Below are positions 7,044 to 16,235 of a DNA stretch of 64,000 nt, one piece after another. The notes under the pieces were generated by a model. The model did not search any database, was not told the DNA's origin, and saw only the letters and a program-made list of their open reading frames with translations. Every line of letters begins with the position of its first letter. The first letter of the stretch is position 1. This DNA is from JAWLHU01 sp049325315 (GTDB taxonomy: Bacteria > Bacillota > Sulfobacillia > Symbiobacteriales > Symbiobacteriaceae), in the NCBI GenBank assembly GCA_049325315.1, contig JBMONB010000009.1, forward strand, positions 68,661 through 132,660. Direction: 5' to 3'. The translations under genes were made by a program, and so were the position numbers.

Positions 7044-9017
7044 TCAAGATCTGGACGGTTTCTGTTTTTTGATCAGTTCGGTGAGCTCCAGCACAATCGC
7101 CGGGTCCACCTTCTGCTTCGATGCCTCTGTGGCCCTAATCAAGTTCCTCAAGTCCTCTATTCTCCTCGAATCTCTATGCTTCCTTATCTTCTCGATGCAG
7201 TCTGCGGCTTCCTTTTCCGAATCGCTCGTGACGATCGGTTTGGCCACCATTTCGGTGAGAACCAGCCGCGCATCGGGGTCAGACAGTCGGTCGAGTACCC
7301 GGGCAACCACTGAGCCACCGGCGAATGGGTCCGGTTCGAGGCAGATGGGACGGGCCACGGTAAACAGCGCCTGTAGATGAGGATCTTCGAAGGGGGTAGC
7401 CCCCAAGTCCGCCTCAATCCGCCGGAGCAGAACCGGGCTCTGAAGCAGCAGGTAGAGCAGGGCACGCTCGGCCCGATGGGCGCCGTCAGCCGCCGTGACC
7501 GGCGGATCGACACGCACCGGCCTTGCGGGGGGCTGCTCGCCCCACCCCCCGGACCGGGGGCCAAAGGACCGGTCGGGGCGCTGGTAGGAGTGCTCCCTCC
7601 GCCCTGAGTCAGGCGGTCCTTGCGGCTGTAGGTCTGTAGGGTTTGTTTCCCCCGCGTCTCTCCTATTATTCCTGGAATCTGGCTGGTTATGCTGGAAACC
7701 CTGACGAAGAAGCCGATTCATCTGACGATCAATGGCAACCTTCATGTCGGGTTTCGCCAGCGGGTTCTGCCCGGCCAGCTTCTCTGCCACCTGGTCTGCA
7801 TAGGCCTCCCGCAGAACCTCGTCCCTGACATCGGCGAGGACCCGGGCCACCGACTCCAGCGCCCTGGCCTTGGCCTCGGGCGTACTGCCCTCATGCTTGA
7901 CCATCGCGTTTCGCAACTTGAACTCAATGAGTGGGATCGCCTCGTTCAGCGCACGCTCAAACGCCTCGACCCCGTGCTCCCGAATATACTCGTCGGGATC
8001 CTTCCCGTCGGGAATCTGGAGCACCCGGACATCGCAGCCGGTGTCGTAGAGCTTTTCCAGGCCGCGCAGAGTCGCCATCTGCCCCGCGGTATCCATATCG
8101 AAAGCGACGATGGCCTGGGCCGCCTGCTGGCGGATCATTCGGCACTGCTCGTCGGTCAGCGCCGTGCCCAACGGGGCCACCACATTCTGAATGCCGTACT
8201 GGTGGGGCATGATGACGTCCATGTATCCTTCTACAAGGATAGCCTGATTCCTCGCGCGCATCGCTTCCTTGGCTTGATCCAACCCAAAGAGAAGCTGTCG
8301 CTTGGAGAAGAGGGGCGTTTCGGCGGTGTTCTTGTACTTTGCCGCCTGTCCTTCCAGAATGCGCCCGCCAAAGCCGATTACCCGGCCGGCCAGGTCGGCG
8401 ATGGGGAACATGACCCGGTCGAAGAAGGCGTCTGTATAGCCGGAGCCGTCCCGGCGAGGCAGAATCAGCCCGACCTTTTGGAGCATCTCCGGCGGAAAGC
8501 GGTTCTTCAGCGTGCGGTAGAGCGCTCCCCTTCCGGGAGCCCACCCCAGGCGGAACCGGCGAATGGTCTCTTCACTTAGCCCGCGGCGAAGCAGGTAGTC
8601 CAGCCCCGGCTTGCCAACATCGGAGAGCAGTTGGTGATGAAAGAACCGGGCGGCAAGATCCAGCGCTTCGTACATGGCGCGGCGCTCCCGGTATGCCTTC
8701 TCTTCCTCGGGGGTTCGCTCCTCCTTAGGCAATGGGATGCGCGCCCGCTGCGCCAGGTGGACGACCGTCTCATAGAAGGTCATGTGCTCCCGCTGCTGGA
8801 CGAAGGTGAAGACGTCGCCGCTGGCCTTGCATCCGAAGCAGTGGTAGAACTGCTGGTCCGGGATCACGTGGAAGGACGGGGTCTTCTCACTGTGAAAGGG
8901 GCAGAGCCCCACATACCGGTTGCCCCTTCGCTCCAGCTTGACATAGGACGAGATGACCTCGACGATATCGTTCTTGGCACGAACCTCGTCTTTAAATGCC
9001 TGGTCGAACTGGGCCAC
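7044..9017 (-). CDS. dnaG: DNA primase
   Basis: The 657-residue protein makes RNA primers at the replication fork. The N-terminal CHC2 zinc finger is visible as CPFHSEKTPSF followed by YHCFGC (residues 40-65). The catalytic core and TOPRIM domain follow (RVIGFGGRIL, then LVEGYMDVI with the conserved glutamate, and AFDMDTAG). The C-terminal third is a poorly conserved linker rich in Pro, Arg and Gly and then the DnaB-binding region. The start is a GTG at 9017; a GGTGG stretch lies upstream. It is the first gene of dnaG-rpoD. Confidence 0.97.
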   Translation of the reverse strand: MAQFDQAFKDEVRAKNDIVEVISSYVKLERRGNRYVGLCPFHSEKTPSFHVIPDQQFYHCFGCKASGDVFTFVQQREHMTFYETVVHLAQRARIPLPKEERTPEEEKAYRERRAMYEALDLAARFFHHQLLSDVGKPGLDYLLRRGLSEETIRRFRLGWAPGRGALYRTLKNRFPPEMLQKVGLILPRRDGSGYTDAFFDRVMFPIADLAGRVIGFGGRILEGQAAKYKNTAETPLFSKRQLLFGLDQAKEAMRARNQAILVEGYMDVIMPHQYGIQNVVAPLGTALTDEQCRMIRQQAAQAIVAFDMDTAGQMATLRGLEKLYDTGCDVRVLQIPDGKDPDEYIREHGVEAFERALNEAIPLIEFKLRNAMVKHEGSTPEAKARALESVARVLADVRDEVLREAYADQVAEKLAGQNPLAKPDMKVAIDRQMNRLLRQGFQHNQPDSRNNRRDAGETNPTDLQPQGPPDSGRREHSYQRPDRSFGPRSGGWGEQPPARPVRVDPPVTAADGAHRAERALLYLLLQSPVLLRRIEADLGATPFEDPHLQALFTVARPICLEPDPFAGGSVVARVLDRLSDPDARLVLTEMVAKPIVTSDSEKEAADCIEKIRKHRDSRRIEDLRNLIRATEASKQKVDPAIVLELTELIKKQKPSRS

Positions 9018-9365
9018 CGATCACCACCCCATCATTTCTGCAATAGAAAACCCCCCGTACCACCGGACAGGACAACGTAGACGGCGGTGAGGGTTCTTTG
9101 CGGTGTTCCTTTCCCTTCTACAAGGTCGAGATGGATTCCTTCCATATGTTCGCCTGGTCACGAGGGATCGGGCGCGCGCCCTATCGATTACGGTGAGGAC
9201 CTAGCATTTTAGGATGAGACAGGAGATGGAGCGGTATACGTGATCCGACGGGCCCGGCAGATTTGACGAGACTCTTCCTCTAGAGACGTGAACAGCGGTC
9301 GATCGGATATGGCACCTACCAACAGAAAAGAGGGCTCACGGTTGCTCGTGAGCCCCCTCGACGGC
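9018..9365. other. Region between dnaG and the tail-collar cassette
   Basis: About 350 bp without a gene. The part next to dnaG should hold the dnaG-rpoD promoter, which I could not place. The part next to the collar genes holds their terminator (9330-9359). I see no other structure. Confidence 0.5.
9321..9359 (-). terminator. Terminator of the tail-collar operon
   Basis: GAGGGCTCACG (9330-9340) pairs with CGTGAGCCCCCTC (9347-9359). The minus strand then reads TTTTCTGTT. The hairpin begins 7 bp past the last collar gene. Confidence 0.85.
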
Positions 9366-9890
9366 TCAGGGCCGCGGCGGGTATATACCCTGCAGGGCGA
9401 TGATGAAACTCAGGCCCAGGCCCGGCTGACGGTTGTTGTGGGCAGCCCCGCTCCCCACCTGCCCCAGTGCAGCGGCGTTCATGGTGGTGTCGGGCGGGGG
9501 TGGGGCGTAGGCGGGTGCCGCAGCGCGGCCGCCACCGGCCCAGACCGCATTGCTGGGGTCGGTGGCGTTGGGCGCTCCTGCGTAGCCGCTGGCCTGATGG
9601 GTGTGAACGGGAAGCTGACCGACTGTGAGCGTCACCGTATCGCTGCCGCCGATCTCCCCAAGGCGGCGGGGGGTCAGACCCGGCCCCGCTCCGGCATGCA
9701 TGGGCACCCGGTCCCGGAGGTCGGGGAGGCGGAAGACCGTCTTCCCGTCTCCGCCGTAGGTGATCCCGAGCAGCGAAAAGAGCGCCGTATTCTGTGCGAT
9801 CGGGAGCGTCTGGCCGTTGCAGAAGGCCCAGCCCTTCGGCGCATAGGTGCCGGCGAAGAGGCGGATCTCCCCAAGGAATGGCTCGGACAT
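9366..9890 (-). CDS. Phage tail-collar domain protein, paralogue 3
   Basis: The 174-residue protein belongs to the tail-collar (microcystin-dependent, MdpB-like) family. Typical landmarks are the N-terminal GEIRLFAGTYAPKGWAFCNG, then ITYGGDGKTVFRLPDLRDRVP, then QLPVHTHQA, and the C-terminal FIIALQGIYP. A low-complexity stretch with AAAPAYAPPPP lies at about residues 125-140. In phages this fold sits in tail fibres. Chromosomal copies of this compact type occur in small clusters without other phage genes, and their function is not established. It is the last of three tandem paralogues. Confidence 0.85.
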   Translation of the reverse strand: MSEPFLGEIRLFAGTYAPKGWAFCNGQTLPIAQNTALFSLLGITYGGDGKTVFRLPDLRDRVPMHAGAGPGLTPRRLGEIGGSDTVTLTVGQLPVHTHQASGYAGAPNATDPSNAVWAGGGRAAAPAYAPPPPDTTMNAAALGQVGSGAAHNNRQPGLGLSFIIALQGIYPPRP

Positions 9891-9905
9891 TGTGTTCCCC
9901 TCCTC

Positions 9906-10400
9906 TTAGTCCCGGGGCGGGAAGATGCCGACCAGGGCGATGCAGAAGTTGGTCGCCAGGTACGGCTGCATGTTCTCGTGCGCCTCCCCGGCGCCGGTTT
10001 GGCCGATGGCGCTGGGATGCATCTCGGCGTTATGGCTCGTGCCGTAGGCGTGGCTGAGATCGGCCCACAGGTTGCCCGCCGGCGATGGGAGTTGGGCGGC
10101 AGCCTTGGAGGCCGCGGCCCCGTGGGTGTGGGCGGCGAGCTCTGCGACGCTCAGGGTGTGGGTCTCCTCGCCGCTCGCCTGTCCCAGCCTTACGGTGTCG
10201 CCGACATGCACCGGGGCACGGCCCCGCAGGTCGGGCAACCCGAAGGTGGTCCGCCCGTCTCCCCCGTAGGTGGTGCCCAGTATGGAGAAGAGCGCCGTGT
10301 TCTGAGCGATCGACAGCAGCCGGCCATCGCAGAAGGCCCAGCCATGCGGCTCGAAGTCGAAGGAGAAGGCCCGGATCTCTCCGATGAAGGGTTCTGCCAT
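9906..10400 (-). CDS. Phage tail-collar domain protein, paralogue 2
   Basis: The 164-residue protein has the same architecture as its neighbours: GEIRAFSFDFEPHGWAFCDG, TTYGGDGRTTFGLPDLRGRAP, ELAAHTHGA and FCIALVGIFPPRD. The N-terminal SFDFEPHGW departs most from the family consensus (FAGTYAPEGW in the other copies). It lies 15 bp upstream of paralogue 3, and the two are presumably cotranscribed. No signal peptide is visible, as usual for the family. Confidence 0.85.
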   Translation of the reverse strand: MAEPFIGEIRAFSFDFEPHGWAFCDGRLLSIAQNTALFSILGTTYGGDGRTTFGLPDLRGRAPVHVGDTVRLGQASGEETHTLSVAELAAHTHGAAASKAAAQLPSPAGNLWADLSHAYGTSHNAEMHPSAIGQTGAGEAHENMQPYLATNFCIALVGIFPPRD

Positions 10401-10442
10401 GCTTGACTCCTCCTGTTTCAGTGACGTTCGGTTCCCTGCCGG

Positions 10443-10958
10443 TTACTGCCGGTTTGGCCAGAGGCCTGTGAGGCAGATGATGAAGTTGACCGCCAGATAG
10501 GGCATCAGGTTGTCATGGGGCTGCCCCTGCCCGGTGGACTCGATCGCCTGAGGGCTCATGGGAGCGTTCGCATCGCCCTTGAAGTACTGGTTGCGGTCCA
10601 GGGTGGCCCAGAAGCCCTGTGCCGGGGCCTCTGCTGTGCCGGGCCCCTCCAGGGCGAGCGCCCGGTGACTGTGCGCAGGCATTTGCGCCGCGCTCAGCGT
10701 GACGGTCTCCGCACCGCCGGCCTGCCCGATCTGGTAGGTATGACCGCTGGCTGCCCGCCCGATGCTGATGGGAATCCGCCCCCGCAAATCGGGGAGCCTG
10801 AAGGTGGTCTGCCCGTCTCCGCCGTACGTGGTGCCGATCAAGGCGAAGATTTGCTGGTTCTCTGCAATGGAGAGGATCTGACCGTCACACAGCGCCCAGC
10901 CCTCCGGTGCGTAGGTGCCTGCGAACATGCGAATCTCGCCGACATACGGATCGCTCAT
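10443..10958 (-). CDS. Phage tail-collar domain protein, paralogue 1
   Basis: The 171-residue protein is the first of the three collar paralogues on this strand. It contains GEIRMFAGTYAPEGWALCDG, TTYGGDGQTTFRLPDLRGRIP, QMPAHSHRALA and FIICLTGLWPNRQ. The insert between the HSH motif and the C-terminal block (GPGTAEAPAQGFWATLDRNQ) is different in each paralogue, which suggests each copy presents a different surface. It begins 64 bp after the upstream GNAT gene, suggesting one operon of four genes. Confidence 0.85.
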   Translation of the reverse strand: MSDPYVGEIRMFAGTYAPEGWALCDGQILSIAENQQIFALIGTTYGGDGQTTFRLPDLRGRIPISIGRAASGHTYQIGQAGGAETVTLSAAQMPAHSHRALALEGPGTAEAPAQGFWATLDRNQYFKGDANAPMSPQAIESTGQGQPHDNLMPYLAVNFIICLTGLWPNRQ

Positions 10959-11022
10959 ACCGAGCCTCCTTCCATGCTCTGCTGAGATAGGCGCAGGTGC
11001 GCCGCGCCTGGATCTCCCTCGC

Positions 11023-11496
11023 TCATCCCGGACCCTCGGGACGCCAAACCAGCGCCACGTGGGTCTCGCTCTCCCCTGCCAGCCCGAACCCCAGCCGCTC
11101 GTAGAGGCGCCGGGCGGGGTTCCCCTTCATGACCTGCAGGCGGATCGGCCTGGCCTTCTCCGCCGCTTCTGCCTGAAGCAGACGAATCAGCACAGCGCCC
11201 AGACCAGCGTTGCGATGCGCCGGCAAGAGCGCCAGATCGATCAGATGCATCTCGCTCCCTGTCCGGTCGACAATGAGACGCCCCACCGGGCGGCCATCAT
11301 GCAGAATCACGCCGTGGTCCGCGCCCGGGTACTGAAGGCTGTAAGCCCGCTGCTGGAGGTCAAACTGCAGGCGCAAAAAAGCCTCCTGCTCGGCGGTCCC
11401 CCACCCCCAGGCGGCGACCTCGTCCCGACGTGTCCCCGCATAGACCTCATAAAAGAAGTCGGTCGCAGCGGGCTGGCTGGCAACAGTGAGGGACAT
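11023..11496 (-). CDS. GNAT-family N-acetyltransferase, head of the tail-collar operon
   Basis: The 157-residue GNAT protein carries the acetyl-CoA motif LPAHRNAGLGAVLIRLLQAE and the C-terminal NPARRLYERLGFGLAGES. ATG 11496 was chosen because GGAGG sits six bases upstream; an in-frame start 14 codons earlier has none. It is followed on the same strand by three collar proteins and no other gene before their terminator. A GNAT gene next to MdpB-like collar genes is a recurring arrangement as far as I recall, so the acetyltransferase may modify the collar proteins or their ligand. That link is inference. Confidence 0.8.
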   Translation of the reverse strand: MSLTVASQPAATDFFYEVYAGTRRDEVAAWGWGTAEQEAFLRLQFDLQQRAYSLQYPGADHGVILHDGRPVGRLIVDRTGSEMHLIDLALLPAHRNAGLGAVLIRLLQAEAAEKARPIRLQVMKGNPARRLYERLGFGLAGESETHVALVWRPEGPG

Positions 11497-11661
11497 GTAC
11501 ACCCTCCATTCCCCGGAACGTTGACTCACGCAGTACATGAATGCATGAATCTTTCGTGCAACCTGCCCTGTTCACCTTCAGTTTGTCGAAACATTTTTAT
11601 TCTTCTGGTTACGTAAGGTACTCCTTGCACTCTTTCAGTGGGACGAGACCTACGCGCGGCG

Positions 11662-11699
11662 TAAAAAGCCGCCCGCCCCTCTTCTCAGAGGAGCGGGCG
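11662..11699 (-). terminator. Terminator of ppdK
   Basis: GCCCGCTCCTC and GAGGGGCGGGC pair on the minus strand around a 6-nt loop, followed by GGCTTTTTAC. It lies 19 bp past the ppdK stop. Confidence 0.85.
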
Positions 11700-11717
11700 T
11701 TGCGCTATTCGTGCGGA

Positions 11718-14396
11718 CTACACGGTGCTGGCGGTCGCCTTGGCACCCTTTGCCTTCGCGGCTGCCTGGGCGGCGGCGATGCGGGCGACCGGGACCCGGT
11801 AGGGCGAGCAGGAGACGTAGCTCAGGCCCACGTTGTGGAAGAACTCGATCGACGACGGGTCGCCGCCGTGCTCACCGCAGATGCCCAGCTTAATGTCGGG
11901 CCGGACCTGGCGTCCCAGCTGGCAGGCCATGTCGACCAGCTTGCCCACACCGGTGCGGTCGAGGGTGACGAACGGGTTCTCCGGCAGGACCTTCTTCTCC
12001 ACATACTGCGCCAGGAACTTGCCCTCGGCGTCGTCGCGGGAGTAGCCGAAGGTGGTCTGGGTCAGGTCGTTCGTGCCGAAGGAGAAGAACTGGGCGTGCT
12101 CGGCGATCTCGTCGGCGGTCAGCGCCGCCCGCGGGACCTCGATCATGGTGCCGTTCAGGTACTTGAAGGTGACGCCCTCCCGCTCCATCACCTCGGCGGC
12201 GATGCGGTGGGTCATCTCCTCCAGGAACTTCAACTCGTTCACATGACCGACCAGCGGGTGCATGATCTCGGGCTCGGTCTTCATGCCTTCCTTGTGGCAC
12301 TGCGCCGCGGCCTCAAAGATCGCCCGGATCTGCATTTCGTAGATCTCGGGGTAGATCATGCCAAGGCGGCAGCCCCGGAAGCCGAGCATCGGGTTGATCT
12401 CCGAGAGCGCCCGAACCTTGCGCAGCAGGTGCTCCTTCTCGATCAGCTCACGGCCCTGCTCGCCCTTCTCCCGCAGGAGGGCGACCTCAATCGCCAGCTC
12501 CTCTTCGGCGGGCAGGAACTCGTGCAGGGGCGGATCGAGCAGGCGAATGGTGACCGGGTGCGGATCCATCGCCTTGAAGATGCCGTGGAAGTCCTCCCGC
12601 TGCATCACCTGGAGCTTGTCGAGGGCGACCTGCCGCTCCTCCAGCGTCTCCGCCAGGATCATCTCCCGGGCGACCTCCATGCGCTCCGGATGATGCCCGC
12701 CCTGGCCAAACATGTGCTCCGTGCGGCAGAGGCCGATGCCGGCGGCGCCGAACTCGCGGGCCTTGGCAGCATCGTGCGGGTTGTCGGCGTTAGCCCGGAC
12801 GCCCAGGCTCTTGATCTCGTCGGCCCAGTCGAGCAGCTCCCGGAACTCGGGGGAGAGCTCGGGGTCGATCAGCGGCACGGCGCCCAGGATCACGTTGCCG
12901 GTGGCGCCGTCGATGGAGATGACCTCGCCCTCCTTGACCTCCCGGCCGTTCACCCGGAAGAGGCCGGCCTCCAGATCGATGCGGATCGCCTCGCAGCCCA
13001 CGACGCAGGGCTTGCCCATGCCGCGGGAGACGATGGCGGCGTGGGAGGTCATGCCGCCGCGGGAGGTGAGAATGCCCTGGGCCACCACCATGCCGTGAAT
13101 GTCATCTGGCGAGGTCTCGGGCCGGACCATGATCACCTTCTGCCCCTCGCCCGCCAGCTTCGCCGCGTGGTCGGGGTCGAAGACACAGATTCCGGAGGCA
13201 GCGCCCGGGGAGGCGGCCAGGCCGGTGGCCAGCACGTCGAGCTTCGCCCGGGGGTCGATGGCCGGGTGGAGAATCTTGTCGATGGCGCCGGGCTCGATGC
13301 GCAGGACCGCCTGCTCCTTGGAGATCTTCCCCTCGTGGACCAGATCAACGGCGATCTTGATCGAGGCGAGGGGGGTCCGCTTGCCCGAGCGGCACTGCAG
13401 CATGTAGAGCTTGCCGCGCTCGATGGTGAACTCAATGTCCTGCATGTCGCCGTAGTGCTTCTCCAGCAGCTCGCACAGATCGAAGAGCTGCTGGTAGGCC
13501 TCGGGCATGGTCTCCTGCAGGTGGGAGACCGGGAAGGGGGTCCGAATGCCGGCCACCACGTCTTCGCCCTGGGCGTTGGGCAGGTACTCGCCGTAAAACT
13601 CCTTGGAGCCGGAGTTCGGGTTGCGGGTGAAGACCACGCCGGTGGCTGAGTCGTTGCCCATGTTGCCGAAGGCCATCGCCTGCACGTTTACGGCGGTGCC
13701 CAACTCGTCGGCAATCTTGTTGATCCGCCGGTAGACCTTCGCCCGCGGGTTATCCCACGACTCGAAGACGGCGTTGATCGCTAAGAAGAGCTGCTCCCGC
13801 GGATCCTGCGGGAAGGGCTTGCCGGTCATCTTCTCCACCAGGGCCTTGTACTCGGGCACCAGGGCGACCAGGTGCTCCGCCTGCATCTCGGTGTCGAGCT
13901 TGAAGCCGAGGCGCTCCTTATGTGCCTCCAGGATCCGCTCAAAGTTGTGCAGGGTAACACCCAGCACCACGTTGGAGAACATTTGAATAAAGCGACGGTA
14001 GGAGTCCCAGGCGAACCGCTGGTTGTTGGTGTTCTTGGCGACGGCCTGAACGGTCTGGTCGTTGAGGCCGAGGTTGAGAATGGTGTCCATCATGCCCGGC
14101 ATGGAGACGGGAGCGCCGGAGCGGACAGAGACCAGCAGGGGGTTGTCGGAGTCACCAAACCGCTTGCCCATCTTGGCTTCAAGCTTGGCGAGCGCCCCGT
14201 CGATCTGCTCGATCACATCGGGTGTCAGCGCCTTGACGGTCTGGTAGTCACGGCAGACCTCCGTCGTGATCGTGAATCCAGGAGGAACGGGCAGACCGAT
14301 GACCGTCATTTCTGCAAGATTCGCGCCCTTGCCGCCGAGCAGCATCTTCATCTCTGCCCGGCCTTCCTCGAACAGGTAGACCGACTTCTTAGTCAC
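11718..14396 (-). CDS. ppdK: Pyruvate, phosphate dikinase
   Basis: The 892-residue enzyme interconverts pyruvate, ATP and phosphate with PEP, AMP and pyrophosphate. The N-terminal ATP-grasp domain starts KMLLGGKGANLAEM. The phosphohistidine domain carries GGMTSHAAIVSRGMGKPC, whose histidine shuttles the phosphoryl group and whose neighbouring threonine is the regulatory site. The C-terminal PEP/pyruvate barrel includes GLCRTEHMF and the catalytic cysteine in GICGEHGGDP. The start is GTG 14396, which overlaps the stop of the upstream regulator by 8 nt, so translation is probably coupled. Together with the glyoxylate shunt it would support gluconeogenesis from acetate. Confidence 0.97.
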   Translation of the reverse strand: MTKKSVYLFEEGRAEMKMLLGGKGANLAEMTVIGLPVPPGFTITTEVCRDYQTVKALTPDVIEQIDGALAKLEAKMGKRFGDSDNPLLVSVRSGAPVSMPGMMDTILNLGLNDQTVQAVAKNTNNQRFAWDSYRRFIQMFSNVVLGVTLHNFERILEAHKERLGFKLDTEMQAEHLVALVPEYKALVEKMTGKPFPQDPREQLFLAINAVFESWDNPRAKVYRRINKIADELGTAVNVQAMAFGNMGNDSATGVVFTRNPNSGSKEFYGEYLPNAQGEDVVAGIRTPFPVSHLQETMPEAYQQLFDLCELLEKHYGDMQDIEFTIERGKLYMLQCRSGKRTPLASIKIAVDLVHEGKISKEQAVLRIEPGAIDKILHPAIDPRAKLDVLATGLAASPGAASGICVFDPDHAAKLAGEGQKVIMVRPETSPDDIHGMVVAQGILTSRGGMTSHAAIVSRGMGKPCVVGCEAIRIDLEAGLFRVNGREVKEGEVISIDGATGNVILGAVPLIDPELSPEFRELLDWADEIKSLGVRANADNPHDAAKAREFGAAGIGLCRTEHMFGQGGHHPERMEVAREMILAETLEERQVALDKLQVMQREDFHGIFKAMDPHPVTIRLLDPPLHEFLPAEEELAIEVALLREKGEQGRELIEKEHLLRKVRALSEINPMLGFRGCRLGMIYPEIYEMQIRAIFEAAAQCHKEGMKTEPEIMHPLVGHVNELKFLEEMTHRIAAEVMEREGVTFKYLNGTMIEVPRAALTADEIAEHAQFFSFGTNDLTQTTFGYSRDDAEGKFLAQYVEKKVLPENPFVTLDRTGVGKLVDMACQLGRQVRPDIKLGICGEHGGDPSSIEFFHNVGLSYVSCSPYRVPVARIAAAQAAAKAKGAKATASTV

Positions 14397-15210
14397 CGTA
14401 CTTCACCCCTCGATTGATGATCTCCAGGACCCGGACCGCTGTCTCCTCCACCGCCTTGTTGGTCACATCGACCACCGGGCAGCCAACCTTCTTGAAAACA
14501 GCTTCGGCGTAGTCCAATTCCTGGAGGATACGCTCCAGATTGGAATAGTTCGCATCGGACCGCAGACCAATCGTCTTGACGCGCTCTTCGCGGATCTGGT
14601 GGAGCTTGTCGGGGCTGACCCGCAGGCCAACCACCTTGTGAGGCGGGACCAGAAAAAGCTCCTTGGGAAGGCTCACCTCGGGGACCAAGGGCAGATTGGC
14701 CACCTTGAAGCGCCGGTGGGCCAGGTACATGGAGACCGGGGTCTTCGACGAGCGGGAGACGCCGATCAGGACGACGTCGGCCCTCAGGAAGCCGCGCGGG
14801 TCCTTGCCGTCGTCGTACTTGACGGCAAACTCGACCGCCTCCACCCTGCGGAAGTAGTCGTCGTCGAGCTTGTGCATGATCCCGGGCTCCAGCCTGGGCG
14901 GCGACCCCAACAACTGCGACATGCCGTCCAGCATCGGGCCCATGATATCCACCGCGGGAATTCCCCACATTTCGGTCAGCCGGCGAAGCTCCTGCCGCAC
15001 CTCTGGAACAATGATCGTGTAGACGATGAGAGTCGGCTGCAGGCGAGCAGCATCCACCACCTCCCGGAGTGCGATGGGGTCCTCCACCATGGGATAGCGA
15101 CGGATCTCGACACCGGTGTTCCCGTACTGCGCCAGGGCCGCACGGGTCACCAGATCTGCGGTCTCTCCCACGGAGTCCGAAACCACAAAGACAACCGGCT
15201 TCTCAGCCAT
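14389..15210 (-). CDS. yqfL: Pyruvate phosphate dikinase regulatory protein (ADP-dependent kinase/pyrophosphorylase)
   Basis: The 273-residue DUF299-type protein inactivates PPDK by phosphorylating the threonine beside its catalytic histidine, and reactivates it by phosphorolysis. Visible motifs are the N-terminal FVVSDSVGETADLVTRA and the central P-loop-like GVSRSSKTPVSMYLA. The C-terminal part has RSDANYSNLERILQELDYAE. ATG 15210 follows GGGAGGG at good spacing; a longer in-frame start lacks a site. The overlap with ppdK makes the pairing of regulator and target explicit. Confidence 0.95.
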   Translation of the reverse strand: MAEKPVVFVVSDSVGETADLVTRAALAQYGNTGVEIRRYPMVEDPIALREVVDAARLQPTLIVYTIIVPEVRQELRRLTEMWGIPAVDIMGPMLDGMSQLLGSPPRLEPGIMHKLDDDYFRRVEAVEFAVKYDDGKDPRGFLRADVVLIGVSRSSKTPVSMYLAHRRFKVANLPLVPEVSLPKELFLVPPHKVVGLRVSPDKLHQIREERVKTIGLRSDANYSNLERILQELDYAEAVFKKVGCPVVDVTNKAVEETAVRVLEIINRGVKYGD

Positions 15211-15420
15211 GTCAGCCCTCCCTGCTTGTTCCAAAACGCACATGCGCACAGACTCGCCCCACGTGCCATGCAAGATGGATATACGATTCGCGAGAGCCCA
15301 ATCCTGCCCCTTCCCTACAGCAATGGGCGCTCAGGGCTCCTGAAGTTTTCAATCGGAGTTCAAGAGTCCGTCTATCGCAGAAACCATTATGATAGATTCG
15401 GTTTTGTAGTCCCAGCTGGC

Positions 15421-16194
15421 TTAGCGCAGCGGCGGCCCTTCCGGGGACTCCGATGCCCAGTAGGCCCGCAGCCCGAAGAGCAGATAGATAGAGGCCACCG
15501 ACCACCAGACGGTAAAGCCGGTCGCGCTCCAGGTGCGGAAGTTCGGCCAAATCCACTGGATGATGATCGGCAGGCTCATGGCGTAGAGGCCCAGCCGGAA
15601 GCCCAGCTCAAAGGGAACCTGCCGCCCGACCATGCGGCCGTAAAACAGGGCGACAAGGGCCAGAATCACCGCATCGATCGCCTTGAAGGCGAGTTGGAAG
15701 AGGTAGAGGAAGAGATAGACGAAGGGGAGAATGCGCTGCGGCCCTGCGGCGAGAATCTCCAGGAGGTTCTGCTTGGTCACGTCGGTCTGTAGCCTGGCGA
15801 AGCTGAACTCCCGGTGGTCCACCCCTGGCTGGATGATGTAGTACCGCTCGCGGGTGATCAGAATCGCTCGCTGGCCCTTCAGGGCCTCTGCGGTTGTCTG
15901 GCCGGTGGTGTCGACGATCACCTGAGTCCCATCGGGGACAGTCTGCTTGAACGGCATGGGCCCCTCGAAATAGAACTGGCCATTCCTCACACCGAAGTCG
16001 GGCCAGGTGGCCATCTGCCGGGACATCTCGGCGGCGGCCCGCCGAAGCTGCACCATGTTAATGTAGCCGTTGATCGCCAGGACAATAGCCAGAAGCAGGG
16101 CGACGAAACCGAACCCGCCGCGCGGGTCTCGGGCCAGGCGTGCGTACCCACTGAACCCGATGGTCGCGTCCTTCAATTTCTCCAGAAACGACAA
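15421..16194 (-). CDS. DUF1189 family membrane protein
   Basis: The protein has one N-terminal membrane segment (FGFVALLLAIVLAINGYINM), an extracytoplasmic domain of about 100 residues, then a cluster of three to four membrane segments near the C-terminus (FVYLFLYLFQLAF, VILALVALFYG, LYAMSLPIIIQWI, VASIYLLFGLR). This layout matches DUF1189 proteins of Firmicutes, whose role is unknown. I place the start at TTG 16194, seven bases after GGAGGTG, giving 257 residues. An ATG 15 codons upstream lacks a ribosome-binding site. It stands alone between the PPDK module and a decayed locus. Confidence 0.75.
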   Translation of the reverse strand: MSFLEKLKDATIGFSGYARLARDPRGGFGFVALLLAIVLAINGYINMVQLRRAAAEMSRQMATWPDFGVRNGQFYFEGPMPFKQTVPDGTQVIVDTTGQTTAEALKGQRAILITRERYYIIQPGVDHREFSFARLQTDVTKQNLLEILAAGPQRILPFVYLFLYLFQLAFKAIDAVILALVALFYGRMVGRQVPFELGFRLGLYAMSLPIIIQWIWPNFRTWSATGFTVWWSVASIYLLFGLRAYWASESPEGPPLR

Positions 16195-16235
16195 GGATGG
16201 CACCTCCGAAAAGTTCAGGCGGGGCGGGCGCCCGC

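Noticed and set aside
9366..10958. Prophage remnant
   Set aside because: Only collar-domain proteins and a GNAT gene are present. No capsid, terminase, integrase or attachment repeat is visible.
11541..13649. 700-codon plus-strand frame antisense to ppdK
   Set aside because: Despite its length it is a shadow of ppdK, whose catalytic motifs are all intact.
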